A DNA stretch of 64,000 nucleotides from Acidobacteriota bacterium (GCA_003225005.1 QIAN01000107.1:1-64000); one strand, 5' to 3'; shown: positions 53,688-63,471, numbered from the stretch's first letter. Program-made: numbers and translations. Notes: generated by a model from the letters alone, not told the origin.

Positions 53688-54257
53688 CTACTTCTCCATC
53701 AGCAGGACCTTGTCAGTATTATCAACTTCGGTCAATTTCACCTCAATCACTTCGTTTGCGGTGGTCTGAACGTGGCGTCCCACGAAGCTGGCCTCGACTG
53801 GGAGCTCGCGATGTCCGCGATCAATGAGCACACACAATTGAACCTTTCGCGGCCTGCCTTGGGAAAAAAGAGCATCCATCGCCGCTCTCGTCGTACGGCC
53901 GGTAAACAGAACATCATCTACCAGAACAATGTTCTTATCTTCGATCGAAAAACCAATCTCTTTTTCCAGCACCACGGGCTTCGGGCCCAGCGTCGAGAGG
54001 TCATCGCGATAGAAGGTAATATCCAGCGTACCCACAGGAACCTTCGCGTTCTCAATGCGTGCGACAATCTTGCCAAGCCGCTCAGCTATGGGCACGCCGC
54101 GACGGCGGATACCGACCAATCCAAGCGCATCCACGCCACCGTTTTTTTCTACGATCTCGTATGCCAACCGTACCAGTGTCCGTTCAATTTCGGATGCGGA
54201 CATCAACTGGGCCTTCTGGCGAAGGGCCATCTTGCGGGAGGGGTTCTTGGCGTTCAT
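53688..54257 (-). CDS. pyrR: PyrR: pyrimidine operon regulator / uracil phosphoribosyltransferase
   Basis: 189 residues from ATG 54257; a longer frame adds a poorly conserved N-terminus. PRPP motif IVLVDDVLFTGRTTRAAMDA is intact; ALGLVGIRRRGVPIAERL and DITFYRDDL are PyrR hallmarks. It forms UMP from uracil and PRPP and, in many bacteria, binds pyr mRNA. Here it can salvage uracil released by the nucleoside hydrolases and DeoA. No pyr biosynthesis genes adjoin it, so its RNA target is elsewhere if any. Confidence 0.92.
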   Translation of the reverse strand: MNAKNPSRKMALRQKAQLMSASEIERTLVRLAYEIVEKNGGVDALGLVGIRRRGVPIAERLGKIVARIENAKVPVGTLDITFYRDDLSTLGPKPVVLEKEIGFSIEDKNIVLVDDVLFTGRTTRAAMDALFSQGRPRKVQLCVLIDRGHRELPVEASFVGRHVQTTANEVIEVKLTEVDNTDKVLLMEK

Positions 54258-54401
54258 CGTCGGGTGTGCCTCGTCCTTGACGTGTAGTTTAGTTGAACTC
54301 GGCCTTTCACTGTATTCAACGCTGCTCGTTCGGGTCAAGCAGAGTGTTTCAAGCGGCTGTTTTCGCCAAACTCTTCCTGAGCCAGGTTCGCAATCAAGAA
54401 T

Positions 54402-56306
54402 CTAGCGGCTTGGCTCCTCGACTGGCGCCGAGGCCTGCGCTGCACCCTTTGGATTGTGGGGGCAGTCAGTTTTCACGATCCGAATTAAACTGCTATGCTC
54501 ATTTCGAAGCGCCCGCAAATCGAAAGGCTCCGTCAGCGCCGCGCCTTCCGCGGGTAGAACACCGACAGCCTGATTTCTTCCCCATGCTTTGGCGCGGTAA
54601 AGAGCCCAGTCTGCCAGTTCAATCACTTCCTCCGCGCAAATGGCCTCGAAGGCATCACGGCTCCATGGGTAAGGTGTCCAGCCGATCGAGCAAGTTGTTC
54701 GTACCCCGATCCCGTGCCCGAGGTTGAAGGGTTGGGAGGCCAATACTTCGAGAATGCGGCTGCAAAAGGCGGGAATTCCTAAGGGGTCTGAGCAACGCGT
54801 CATTATCAAGAACTCTTCGCCGCCCCAACGAACCAGCACATCCGATTTACGCACGACGGTCAAGAGCCGTTCCGCCACCCGTTGCAAAAGTCTATCGCCA
54901 GCGGGGTGGCCGTAAAGGTCGTTTACCTGTTTAAAAAAATCCATGTCCACCATTATGAAGACAAGATCTCGATGATCTGCGCCGTGAACTTCATGGCTGT
55001 TCTTGCGCTGGTAGTTTCGCAGTACTTGCCCAGCCTCGGCCGCGAGAATTTCTTCCAGATAACGCCTATTCCAGGCACCGGTCAGAACGTCAGTGAACGA
55101 GATTTCCTGAAGCTCGAGGTTTTTTCGTTGGAGTTCCAGGCTGTGCCATCGCAGAGACTGTTCTTTGTTCTCCAGTTCGTTCTTCAGACTGTACATTTCA
55201 TCCAGATTCTCTCGTGACAGGTTAAGCAGGCTAAGCAACTTTCTGTCCAACAGGTGCTGCTTGAGAAACACCAGGGCGCCCAGCACAATCATTACGGCCA
55301 CGGTCAGAACCAAACGGTACGTGCGAACCGCCTGCGGCGCGTGTCCGCCGAACACCGCCCACGCCACCGTGAGTGGTGTGGAGAAAACCGCGAGCATCGC
55401 CAGGCGCGCAGTCCATATGCCGTGACCCTTCATGGGCGCATTTTCCCTCGGCTGCATCGGCAATGTTTTGCGCGCCCTCAGCCCAACTCCGGCAAACCAT
55501 GCCATGGCAGCAACCAGCGGAACATCGTAAAGACTGCCGGTGTAGTAAAGATGGGCGTCTATGGCTGCACTGGCCAGGGTGGAACCGATGCCGTAAAGAA
55601 GTGCCGCCCCAAAGAACTGAGCATAGATCCCTCGCCACGGGTCCGCACTCTTCCGCCACACCAAGACGAGCGCCAGAATCAGCACCATCTGCTCGACGGC
55701 ATAAAGCACGTCGAAACTTCGGCCGTATGTAGCTTCGATGAAGTAAACGTATTGCCACGGAATAACGATGAAGAGATAAAGATAAAGCCACCAGGTGAGC
55801 AGCAAAAAGAAATCGAGAGGTCCCCCGCGCACCGACAAGTCGTCTTGCTGGATGTGCGGCCGGACGGCCGCTGCAGCCATGATGGGAACGATGTGCAAGA
55901 ACAGGATCACATCGCCGACGAATGGGTTAGGCACTTCCTCACGCCCCAGTACTTCAAAATAGGTCCACAGCGCCTGTGCACAAAGCCACATGCCGAAGCC
56001 AATCGACATCAGTAACCAAAAGAATCTTGCCTTCTTATGAGCAATCGCGACATTCGGGAGAACGGACAGTGTGCAGCAGGCCAACAGGACGCATTGCGTC
56101 AGGTCGCCAAAGGCGGTGAGCCCAAAACTCCGCGGCACCACCAGAGACACCAAGATGTATACGCACACGACCGCGCACACCACGGCTGTCCACTTCCTGG
56201 CGTACTGAACCGGAACAAGCCTCACGGTAGTGATTGTATGTTTGGAGCGAGGAGCGTCAGTGTTACGGGAGTAACCCAGATAGTGCCAGAACCCACTTTT
56301 AGCCAA
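54402..56306 (-). CDS. Membrane diguanylate cyclase (GGDEF)
   Basis: 634 residues from TTG 56306 (start uncertain). About nine to ten membrane helices in residues 40-345, then a coiled coil and a GGDEF domain (about 405-580): LTGAWNRRYLEEIL, VDMDFFKQVNDLYGHPAGD and RWGGEEFLIM. The inhibitory RxxD site (RKSD) stands 5 residues before GGEEF, so product inhibition is expected. Makes c-di-GMP at the inner membrane. Only 15 bases follow kynU on the same strand, so it may be read through from the kynurenine operon. Confidence 0.87.
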   Translation of the reverse strand: MAKSGFWHYLGYSRNTDAPRSKHTITTVRLVPVQYARKWTAVVCAVVCVYILVSLVVPRSFGLTAFGDLTQCVLLACCTLSVLPNVAIAHKKARFFWLLMSIGFGMWLCAQALWTYFEVLGREEVPNPFVGDVILFLHIVPIMAAAAVRPHIQQDDLSVRGGPLDFFLLLTWWLYLYLFIVIPWQYVYFIEATYGRSFDVLYAVEQMVLILALVLVWRKSADPWRGIYAQFFGAALLYGIGSTLASAAIDAHLYYTGSLYDVPLVAAMAWFAGVGLRARKTLPMQPRENAPMKGHGIWTARLAMLAVFSTPLTVAWAVFGGHAPQAVRTYRLVLTVAVMIVLGALVFLKQHLLDRKLLSLLNLSRENLDEMYSLKNELENKEQSLRWHSLELQRKNLELQEISFTDVLTGAWNRRYLEEILAAEAGQVLRNYQRKNSHEVHGADHRDLVFIMVDMDFFKQVNDLYGHPAGDRLLQRVAERLLTVVRKSDVLVRWGGEEFLIMTRCSDPLGIPAFCSRILEVLASQPFNLGHGIGVRTTCSIGWTPYPWSRDAFEAICAEEVIELADWALYRAKAWGRNQAVGVLPAEGAALTEPFDLRALRNEHSSLIRIVKTDCPHNPKGAAQASAPVEEPSR

Positions 56307-56321
56307 TTTAGCGATAATGAG

Positions 56322-57596
56322 TTATGAAAGTGAAGCTGTAAGCCGCTGCACGAATCGGTAAACATCCAAGTAGGAGTTATAGAGAGGCACCGGAGCAACC
56401 CGGAGAATGTCAGGGTGGCGCCAGTCGGCAATTACTCCTTGTGCGGCAAGTCGTTCGCACAAAGACTGGCCGTGGCGCAGGATTCGTAGCGAAAGTTGGG
56501 CACCACGTCGCTCTGGTTCGCGCGGGCTAATGATCGAGAAAATCGGCGAGGAGTGCTGGCCAAGCAAAAACTCCAAGTAGCCCGTCAGTGCAACACTCCT
56601 CTGCCGTACGCGGTCCATGCCCGCCTCGCTAAAAATTTCCATCGACGCGCGCAATGCAGCCAGGGCAAGAATCGGGGGGTTGCTCAACTGCCAGCCCTCA
56701 GCTCCTGCCATGGGTTGGAAGTCAGGGCCCATTTCAAATCTCGTTTGTTCATCATGGCCCCACCACCCCGCAAAACGCGGCAGGTTCCAGGCATTCGAGT
56801 GCCGCTCGTGGACAAAACAGCCTCCCGCGCAGCCGGGACCGCCATTCAAATATTTGTAGCCGCACCACACCGCAAAATCCGGACCCCACTCATGGAGTTT
56901 CAAAAGCAAGTTTCCGGCAGCATGAGCGAGATCAAAGCCCACGACGCACCCTCGCGCTTGCCCGCTTCGCGCAATGGCTGCCATGTCAAACCCCTGACCC
57001 GTGGCGTAGTTCACTCCTCCCAACAAAATCAGAGCGATGGAGCTACCGTCACGTTCAATGGTCGATGTGACATCTTCGTCGCGGATGCACTCTTCACCCG
57101 GGCGCGGCTTCAATTCGATCAGTGAAGAGGCAGGACCGAATCCATGAAAATGCATCTGCGACGTAACCGCATATCGGTCCGATGGGAATGCGCCGTGCTC
57201 GATCAGAATCTTGTGCCGCTTTGCGGTTGGTCGGTAAAACGAAACCATCATCAGGTGAAGATTCACCGTGAGCGAATTCATCACCACGACTTCTCCCAGC
57301 TTTGCTCCCACGAGCATAGCCGTTTGTTCAGTCAGTAGCCGGTGGTAGGGCATCCACGGGTTCCGGGCTCGGAAGTGGGCGTCAACTCCAAGTTGCGCCC
57401 AGTCCTGCAGCTCCTGCTCAATGTAATCTTTTGTTCGTTTTGGCTGCAGGCCAAGCGAGTGGCCGCCAAAATATAGGCAGTCGTCCCCTGCTGCCGTCTG
57501 CGGAAATGAAAAACGCTCGCGATAGATCGCCAGAGGATCACGAGCGTCCATCGCTCGCGCGTAGTCGTCGGTGTCCTCAAAGGTCATGCGATTCAC
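56322..57596 (-). CDS. kynU: Kynureninase
   Basis: 424 residues, PLP enzyme splitting (3-hydroxy)kynurenine to (3-hydroxy)anthranilate and alanine. CLYFGGHSLGLQPK near the N-terminus, VGFDLAHAAGNLLLKLHEWG (Asp that pairs with PLP nitrogen) and the Schiff-base Lys in WCGYKYLNGGPG. GTG 57596 overlaps the kmo stop; ATG 57587 is a close alternative. Last enzyme gene of the operon. All cofactor residues present. Confidence 0.93.
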   Translation of the reverse strand: MNRMTFEDTDDYARAMDARDPLAIYRERFSFPQTAAGDDCLYFGGHSLGLQPKRTKDYIEQELQDWAQLGVDAHFRARNPWMPYHRLLTEQTAMLVGAKLGEVVVMNSLTVNLHLMMVSFYRPTAKRHKILIEHGAFPSDRYAVTSQMHFHGFGPASSLIELKPRPGEECIRDEDVTSTIERDGSSIALILLGGVNYATGQGFDMAAIARSGQARGCVVGFDLAHAAGNLLLKLHEWGPDFAVWCGYKYLNGGPGCAGGCFVHERHSNAWNLPRFAGWWGHDEQTRFEMGPDFQPMAGAEGWQLSNPPILALAALRASMEIFSEAGMDRVRQRSVALTGYLEFLLGQHSSPIFSIISPREPERRGAQLSLRILRHGQSLCERLAAQGVIADWRHPDILRVAPVPLYNSYLDVYRFVQRLTASLS

Positions 57597-58960
57597 TGCT
57601 CCTGCTCCAAGGGAGTAAGTTGCGTCGTGATGAGGCGCCCTGCTTTGGCCCAGTCGAGATCCTCAATGCGTCCAATATGATCACAAATTTCCGACAAGAT
57701 ACGGTCCTGAATCGCTCCCCGCGCAAGGGCAACCGAGTATGGAATTCGATGAAACGTCACCATCGCATACTTTGGCACGAACTGGCGGGGATGCCGCGCC
57801 TCCAGGGCCAGCTCAACCTGCTTTCTGAAAAGAAATCGCGGATCCGCGACACGGTCCCTCATCTCAGCAAAGTTTTCGATGGCCAGATCGGCGATCGCGT
57901 CGGTATTGATCTTGCGCTTTTGATCAAATTCCTTAAACACGCGCGGCCAGTCTAGGCCATGACGGTCCAGCAGTTCCAAGAGCTGCGTGCAGTCTTCGAA
58001 GCCGCAATTAAGCCCTTGCCCGAAGAACGGAACAATGGCATGGGCCGCATCACCCAGAAGAAGAGACTTGCCTTCCACGTACCACGGCGAGCATTTGATC
58101 GTGACCATCGTTCCCGTAGGGTTTGTGAAGTAATTATCCGTGAGATGGGGTGTCAGTGGAACTACATCAGGAAAGCGACCCTCGAAAAACTTAACCACAT
58201 CCCAGTGCCTTGTCAGCGTGGCAAAACTGTCCGGTCCCTCGAAGGGCAGAAACAAGATACAGGCAAACGTGCCGTCAACATTGGGCAACGCGATCAGCAT
58301 GAAGCTGCCACGAGGCCAAATGTGCAGCGCATGCTTCTCCAAAGCATGGCCGCCATTGAGCTTCGACGGAATGGTGAGCTCTTTATAGCCGTAATCGAGG
58401 TATTGCTGAGAAAAGTTGAATCGATTAAGTTTCAACATCTCGTGGCGAATGGCCGAAGCCGAGCCGTCGCATCCGATCACAACGTTGGACTCCAGGGTTG
58501 TTTCTTGACGCGACTCTTCATGGCGCAACCGGAGCGCGCCACTTTTCAATTCAAATCCGATGCAGCGCTGATCAAAGTGAATGGCTGCGCCTTGCACTTC
58601 AGCTGCATTCATCAACGCGACATTCAATTCAGCGCGCGAGATCGAGTTGATGACTTCTGCTTCGTCCTTGCCGTAGGGCTGAAAAGTTAGTTCCCCAGCG
58701 ATCGAATGCATCATCCGTCCTTTCATGGGAATGATGAGGTTGCGCAGAGAGTCCCACAGGCCAGCTGTCTGCAAGGCATGAATGCCGCGTGTAGACAGCG
58801 CGAGATTGATGGATCGTCCAGCCTCGATGCGAACGCGACGCATGTCCGGACGGCGCTCATAGATCTCGACCCGGAATCCTCGCTTCGCCAAGGAGAGGCC
58901 TAGCAGCGGGCCGTTAAGTCCAGCGCCGATAATTGTGATGGTTTGGGGCCTACTAAGCAT
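57593..58960 (-). CDS. kmo: Kynurenine 3-monooxygenase
   Basis: 455 residues, FAD-dependent hydroxylase giving 3-hydroxykynurenine. GAGLNGPLLGLSLAKRGFRV is the dinucleotide fold; VIGCDGSASAIR and GDAAHAIVPFFGQGLNCGFE the FAD ribityl motif. A C-terminal region with YAMVTFHRIPY is like other bacterial KMO, which are soluble. 43 bases after the ACMSD-TDO gene and overlapping kynU by 4 bases. Confidence 0.93.
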   Translation of the reverse strand: MLSRPQTITIIGAGLNGPLLGLSLAKRGFRVEIYERRPDMRRVRIEAGRSINLALSTRGIHALQTAGLWDSLRNLIIPMKGRMMHSIAGELTFQPYGKDEAEVINSISRAELNVALMNAAEVQGAAIHFDQRCIGFELKSGALRLRHEESRQETTLESNVVIGCDGSASAIRHEMLKLNRFNFSQQYLDYGYKELTIPSKLNGGHALEKHALHIWPRGSFMLIALPNVDGTFACILFLPFEGPDSFATLTRHWDVVKFFEGRFPDVVPLTPHLTDNYFTNPTGTMVTIKCSPWYVEGKSLLLGDAAHAIVPFFGQGLNCGFEDCTQLLELLDRHGLDWPRVFKEFDQKRKINTDAIADLAIENFAEMRDRVADPRFLFRKQVELALEARHPRQFVPKYAMVTFHRIPYSVALARGAIQDRILSEICDHIGRIEDLDWAKAGRLITTQLTPLEQEQ

Positions 58961-59003
58961 TCGCAGGAGTGAGTATTACAGAAGTTCAACTCAAATGTTG
59001 GGG

Positions 59004-60872
59004 TTACTCCGTCAGCAAAGTCCTCGCTTCCCACAATTCAGGAAAAAACTTCTTGTCCAACGTGTGCTTCAGATAGGATGCCCCGGCACTTCCGCCCGTG
59101 CCCATTCGAATTCCGATAATGCGTTCGACCAGCTGAATGTGTCGTAAACGCCAACTCACCACTAGTTCGTCAAATTCCGTCAGGCGCTCACACACGTCAA
59201 TCCAGTAACGGTAGTGTTGCTCATTTTTGTAGAGGGACAGAATAGCGCGAGAGCGAGTTTCGAATTCCTGTTCTTCCGATGCCCCCGGCTCCGGAGCCGG
59301 AAGTGTTCCCATCGCCTGTAAGGCTTCGAAGAAAACGTGGTGTAGTGATGGTTCGCGCAGCCTGCGTTCGAGCCGCCGATGAGCTTCCGGAGTGGGCTTG
59401 TGGTAAGCAAGCATCTTAGCGTCTTTTAGACCGCACAAGAACTCCAACTCACGAAATTGCTCAGACTGAAATCCGCTCGCCGGCTCCAGCTTGTCGCGAA
59501 ACGCCAGAAAGTGCGTGGGCAACATAGTTTCGAGAATGGTGAACTGCTCCACCAGTACTCGTGTGATTTCTGTACAGCGTCGCAACAGTCGCGCCGCCTC
59601 GTACACTTCGTCTCGCGACTCGGGATTCGCACTGGCCCGTTGCAGATTCGCAACTACCGCGTCCAAGTCGTGGAGCAACTCCTTAAACCACAATTCGTAG
59701 GTCTGATGCACGATGATGAAGAGCAGCTCATCGTGATGGGGCGGCGAAGATTGAGGATGCTGCAAATCCAGCAACTCTGCAACCTCAAGGTAGGAGCTGT
59801 AGCTGAGTCGCTCCGAGTGACCGGCCGACAAACCCCCTTCCTGGGTCAATGCGTCATTATCCCCACGCGCATCCGCCCCTAATTCCAAGCGGAGAAATTG
59901 TTTTGCGTTACCGCCTAGCAACTGGGCCTTCGCACGACCGGATAGATGACTTTCGCGGATCAGCGTGCCGACGTGCTCTTCCCCAAGGGGAAACGGATAA
60001 TCCGAACCAAGCAGGACCCGCTCAGCACTCATCGTACACACCAGGAATTGCAATGTGGGTTCGTCAAAGACGACGGAGTCAACATAGAAACGATTCAGAT
60101 AATGGCGTGGTGGAAATTGGCAAGCCCCTCGCGCTACTCGATGATGGTGCCAAGCGTTCTCCAGCCGACCCAGCAGAAAGGAAAAACTCCCACCACCATG
60201 CGCAAAACAGATCCGTAATGTCGAAGGGAGCCTGTCGAAAGCTCCGCTTAAAATCAGCGCCACCAGCGACAGTTGAGTCTCGGCCGGCATGCCCACGGTC
60301 CAGGGCATCATGTAGTTCGGCATGCGCTGCTGGCCCATCATGTCCCACGGATGGACCAAGACGGCAGCGCCTTCATCGGCACAATGATGAAGGAAGGTCA
60401 CCATGCCGGGATCATCCAGGTTCTTTTCCGCAACGTGATTTCCGATCTGCACTCCGAGATGTCCTGCGCGCATGCAGCGGCTCAGTTCTTTGCACGCTGC
60501 GTCAATATCCTGCAGAGGCACCTGGCACAACGATTTCAACCTGCCTTTCCCTTGGCTGCAAAGTTCGAGCGCCGCATCGTTAAACAATTGCGCGGATTGC
60601 AACGCATGTTGCAACGGACGCTCATACGCAAACAGCACGGGCGTCGCCGAGATCACTTGCAGGTCGACGCCATCGCGGTCCATTTCCTGGAGTCGTACCT
60701 CCGGGTCCCAGCAAGCCGAATAAATATGGCGAAAAAAACGATCGCCCACCATGATGTCCGCTTTGCCTGCCTCTGTGTGCTTGATCCAAGGCCAGTTTGG
60801 CGTGCCGAAGCGCTGAGCAAAGTCAGGCCAGGAACGGGGAAAGAAATGGTTATGTATGTCTATCGCCTGCAT
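59004..60872 (-). CDS. Fused ACMS decarboxylase - tryptophan 2,3-dioxygenase
   Basis: 622 residues in one uninterrupted frame from ATG 60872, one base past the HAO stop. Residues 1-330 are ACMSD: Zn ligands His7 and His9 (DIHNHFF), His174 (LVHPWDM) and Asp291 (LLGSDYPFPLG). Residues 331-357 form a linker. Residues 358-622 are tryptophan 2,3-dioxygenase: YELWFKELLHDLD, heme ligand His578 in WRLRHIQLVERIIG, and GTGGSAGASYLK. It thus joins the first step (tryptophan to N-formylkynurenine) with the fifth (decarboxylation of aminocarboxymuconate semialdehyde). These are normally separate proteins. Internal TTG codons in the linker could permit a separate dioxygenase product. Both active sites look functional. 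Confidence 0.92.
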   Translation of the reverse strand: MQAIDIHNHFFPRSWPDFAQRFGTPNWPWIKHTEAGKADIMVGDRFFRHIYSACWDPEVRLQEMDRDGVDLQVISATPVLFAYERPLQHALQSAQLFNDAALELCSQGKGRLKSLCQVPLQDIDAACKELSRCMRAGHLGVQIGNHVAEKNLDDPGMVTFLHHCADEGAAVLVHPWDMMGQQRMPNYMMPWTVGMPAETQLSLVALILSGAFDRLPSTLRICFAHGGGSFSFLLGRLENAWHHHRVARGACQFPPRHYLNRFYVDSVVFDEPTLQFLVCTMSAERVLLGSDYPFPLGEEHVGTLIRESHLSGRAKAQLLGGNAKQFLRLELGADARGDNDALTQEGGLSAGHSERLSYSSYLEVAELLDLQHPQSSPPHHDELLFIIVHQTYELWFKELLHDLDAVVANLQRASANPESRDEVYEAARLLRRCTEITRVLVEQFTILETMLPTHFLAFRDKLEPASGFQSEQFRELEFLCGLKDAKMLAYHKPTPEAHRRLERRLREPSLHHVFFEALQAMGTLPAPEPGASEEQEFETRSRAILSLYKNEQHYRYWIDVCERLTEFDELVVSWRLRHIQLVERIIGIRMGTGGSAGASYLKHTLDKKFFPELWEARTLLTE

Positions 60873-60873
60873 T

Positions 60874-61401
60874 TTATCTGCCGGGATGAACCGTGCCACA
60901 GCGTTTGCATTTGCGCAGAGTTTCGTTGTTGTAGAACTGATCAAACAGCGGCGGCAGGTCGCGCACTATACTCTTCAGTTTCACCTCCGCGCGGTGCAGC
61001 AACTGGTGGCAGTTCGGGCAATACCATTCGAAACCGTCAAGAGCTCCTTCGGGGCGCGGCATCTCGACGACGACGCCGATACTTCCCGCCTGTCGCTGCG
61101 GCGAGTGCCGCGTGTGTTTTGGCAGCAGGAAGACGCCGCCTTCATGGACTGGAATTTCCAGCGGGGGGTTGCCCGGCGCTTCCATCACGCGAATAAAGAT
61201 ATTCCCTTTCAGCTGATAAAAGAATTCCTCGGTCGGGTCGTCATGGTAATCTCGCCGCTGATTTGGTCCACCCACAACGGTCACCATCATCTCTCCGTCT
61301 TCCCAAACCTGAGCATTACCGACCGGCGGCTTGAATTTTGCCTTGTTCTCTTCAATCCAGGTTTGAAGATTGAATGCCTTCAGAGTTTTTATGGATGGCA
61401 T
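60874..61401 (-). CDS. nbaC: 3-hydroxyanthranilate 3,4-dioxygenase
   Basis: 175 residues, cupin. Opens the ring of 3-hydroxyanthranilate to aminocarboxymuconate semialdehyde. Iron ligands in DYHDDPTEEFFYQLKG (His, Glu) and KHTRHSPQR (His). The C-terminal extension EWYCPNCHQLLH and RKCKRCGTVH is the rubredoxin-like iron site of bacterial forms. AGGAGG just before ATG 61401, which follows the amnD stop directly. The symbol follows Pseudomonas usage. Confidence 0.93.
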   Translation of the reverse strand: MPSIKTLKAFNLQTWIEENKAKFKPPVGNAQVWEDGEMMVTVVGGPNQRRDYHDDPTEEFFYQLKGNIFIRVMEAPGNPPLEIPVHEGGVFLLPKHTRHSPQRQAGSIGVVVEMPRPEGALDGFEWYCPNCHQLLHRAEVKLKSIVRDLPPLFDQFYNNETLRKCKRCGTVHPGR

Positions 61402-61824
61402 CTACGCCTCCTGTCTCACTGGCTTGTAAGCCATGGCTCTAATCTCGATCAGCAAGTGCGGATGCGGTAACTGATGCACGGCAACCGTCGTGCGCGTTGG
61501 ACCCTCATGGCCAAAATATTCGCCGTACACTTCGTTATACCCAGCGAAGTCGTTCATGTTCACCAGGTAAGCTGAAATCTCAACCACGTCTTGCAGTTGG
61601 GCTCCTTCACTTTGCAGAATATCGCGGATGTTCTCGATAACGGCGCGAGTCTGTATACGGATATCGAGCCGGCTCGTGCCGAACTCGTCCACCTCCGTCC
61701 CGGCGATTGTGTTGTCCGGCCGGCGCGCGCTTGTGCCCGAGACAAAAAGAAAGTCGCCCGCACGTTTGATGTGAGGAAACTTGCCCCGCGGCTTGGCTTT
61801 TCCCTCTACAACTTTGCCTCGCAT
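61402..61824 (-). CDS. amnD: 2-aminomuconate deaminase (RidA family)
   Basis: 140 residues. RidA-fold trimer with [16 protein letters not shown] and [20 protein letters not shown], followed by IRAMAY, keeping the Arg and Glu of the family site. Operon context (HAO downstream, aminomuconate semialdehyde dehydrogenase upstream) makes 2-aminomuconate to 4-oxalocrotonate the likely reaction rather than general enamine removal. 43 bases behind amnC. Confidence 0.85.
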   Translation of the reverse strand: MRGKVVEGKAKPRGKFPHIKRAGDFLFVSGTSARRPDNTIAGTEVDEFGTSRLDIRIQTRAVIENIRDILQSEGAQLQDVVEISAYLVNMNDFAGYNEVYGEYFGHEGPTRTTVAVHQLPHPHLLIEIRAMAYKPVRQEA

Positions 61825-61867
61825 CCCGCTCCTACTTGGTAACTCAGTCCAGCCGATACTTAGCGCA

Positions 61868-63322
61868 CTACAACCGAATGCAAATATTGTTCAGCGCAGA
61901 GTAGAAATTCAGCGAGTGCATACCACCTTCGCGGCCGATGCCGGACAGCCCAACGCCACCGAACGGCGTTCGCAAATCACGAAGATACCAGCAATTCACC
62001 CACGTGATCCCCACATTCATCTTCTGCGCCACCCGATGCCCACACGTGAGATTGGTTGTCCAGATCGACGCCGCCAATCCGTATTTCGTGTCATTTGCCA
62101 TAGCAACCGCTTCGTCTTCCGAGTCAAATGGCGTGATATGGCACACCGGGCCGAAGATTTCTTCTTTCATGCAGCGTGCTGACTCTGGCAGCCCAGTATA
62201 GATCGTCGGCTGCACGTAGAATCCGTTATCGCGAGCATCTCCAAATTGAGGAACACCCCCGCCCACCACCACGGCTGCTCCTTCTTCCCGTGCCAGGCGG
62301 TAGTAAAAAACCACTTTGTCGCGATGCTGGGCGGAGATGAGCGGCCCCATGTCGGTATCTTTATCCATCGGCCACCCGGGATGAAGGCTTTCCGCTTTGC
62401 GCTTCAAGGCCGCGACAAACCGATCGAAGATCCCACGTTCTACATAAATACGCTCGGCGCACAGGCAAACTTGTCCCGTATTTAGAAATATGGCGTCACT
62501 CAGCCCGTTTATCGCCTCGTCAAATTCGCAATCCGCGAACACGATTGCGGCATTTTTGCCCCCGAGTTCAAACGAGACTGGCTTCACCGAGGAGGCAACC
62601 GTCTTCATGATTTCCGCGCCCGTTCGCGATTCACCGGTGAATGTAATTGCGTTCACATCAGGATGGCGCGTCAAAAATTCTCCTGCCGACCCTGACCCCA
62701 AGCCATGAACCACGTTATAGACTCCGTTCGGAATTCCAGCGTCATGCATGGCCTCCGCCAGCAACGTCGCGGTGGCTGGAGTTTCTTCCGAGGGCTTAAC
62801 GACCACCGTGTTCCCGCAAGCCAACGCAGGCGCGACTTTCCAGGTGAGCAGAAGCAGAGGAAGGTTCCACGGCGTAATGACTCCAATCACGCCCAGCGGC
62901 TTGCGCACAGCGTAATTCAGAGCGCTCTTTCCGTCGGAAGTTTCAGTCTGAAACGATTCCAATCCCGCCATCTTGACGAGATCGGCAAAGACTCGAAAAT
63001 TTGCTGCCGCGCGCGGTACGTCCAACTTGGATGCCAAGCTCACCGGCTTCCCGGTGTCTGTGACTTCTGCTTTCACGAGACAATCAAATCGCGACTCAAT
63101 TGCGGTACCGACCCTATGCAGTCGCTCTGCTCGGTCGCGCACACTCAGACTGCCCCATTCCGCGTTCAACGCGCTTCGGGCCGCGCCGACCGCTTCATCG
63201 ACTTGACCCTCGTCGGCTTCCGCAACCTCCGCAATCACCGTACCATCCGCAGGATTCACATCCGCGAACTGTTGCTTCCCGCGCACGAATTGGCCATCAA
63301 TGTAGTTCAGGATTGATTTCAC
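61868..63322 (-). CDS. amnC: 2-aminomuconic semialdehyde dehydrogenase
   Basis: 484 residues from GTG 63322, with AGGAAG 6 bases upstream; a longer frame has no family match. ALDH8-type: [37 protein letters not shown] (Glu), [19 protein letters not shown] (Cys) and [13 protein letters not shown]. Oxidises 2-aminomuconate semialdehyde after the ACMSD step, with NAD. First gene of the kynurenine operon; a promoter lies about 100 bases upstream. Confidence 0.9.
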   Translation of the reverse strand: MKSILNYIDGQFVRGKQQFADVNPADGTVIAEVAEADEGQVDEAVGAARSALNAEWGSLSVRDRAERLHRVGTAIESRFDCLVKAEVTDTGKPVSLASKLDVPRAAANFRVFADLVKMAGLESFQTETSDGKSALNYAVRKPLGVIGVITPWNLPLLLLTWKVAPALACGNTVVVKPSEETPATATLLAEAMHDAGIPNGVYNVVHGLGSGSAGEFLTRHPDVNAITFTGESRTGAEIMKTVASSVKPVSFELGGKNAAIVFADCEFDEAINGLSDAIFLNTGQVCLCAERIYVERGIFDRFVAALKRKAESLHPGWPMDKDTDMGPLISAQHRDKVVFYYRLAREEGAAVVVGGGVPQFGDARDNGFYVQPTIYTGLPESARCMKEEIFGPVCHITPFDSEDEAVAMANDTKYGLAASIWTTNLTCGHRVAQKMNVGITWVNCWYLRDLRTPFGGVGLSGIGREGGMHSLNFYSALNNICIRL

Positions 63323-63410
63323 GAAGGCTTCCTGCGGTGTGACGTGACCGCCATCGACAGAATCGTATGGCACTGAAAAACAGAGACGGCGCATGATTCG
63401 CAGCGTCTCT

Positions 63411-63454
63411 CGATTCTCGCCCGAATCGTAGCAGTGTGCCACAGCCGGAGGCAA
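63411..63454 (-). promoter_or_regulatory. Promoter and palindrome of the kynurenine operon
   Basis: Minus strand: TTGCCT (63449-63454), 18 bases, TACGAT (63425-63430). The palindrome CGATTC-TCGCCC-GAATCG (63411-63428) covers the -10 and expected start site, a place where a repressor would block. Inferred; regulator not seen. Confidence 0.45.
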
Positions 63455-63471
63455 TCCCGGCGATTAGCCTT

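Noticed and set aside
55254-56015. 253-codon plus-strand frame opposite the GGDEF gene
   Set aside because: Composition is Arg/His-rich and random-looking; the minus strand encodes clear membrane helices.
60874-61401. HAO as an entry to NAD synthesis (quinolinate route)
   Set aside because: The operon carries ACMSD, dehydrogenase and deaminase, which divert the product to full breakdown; no nadC seen.
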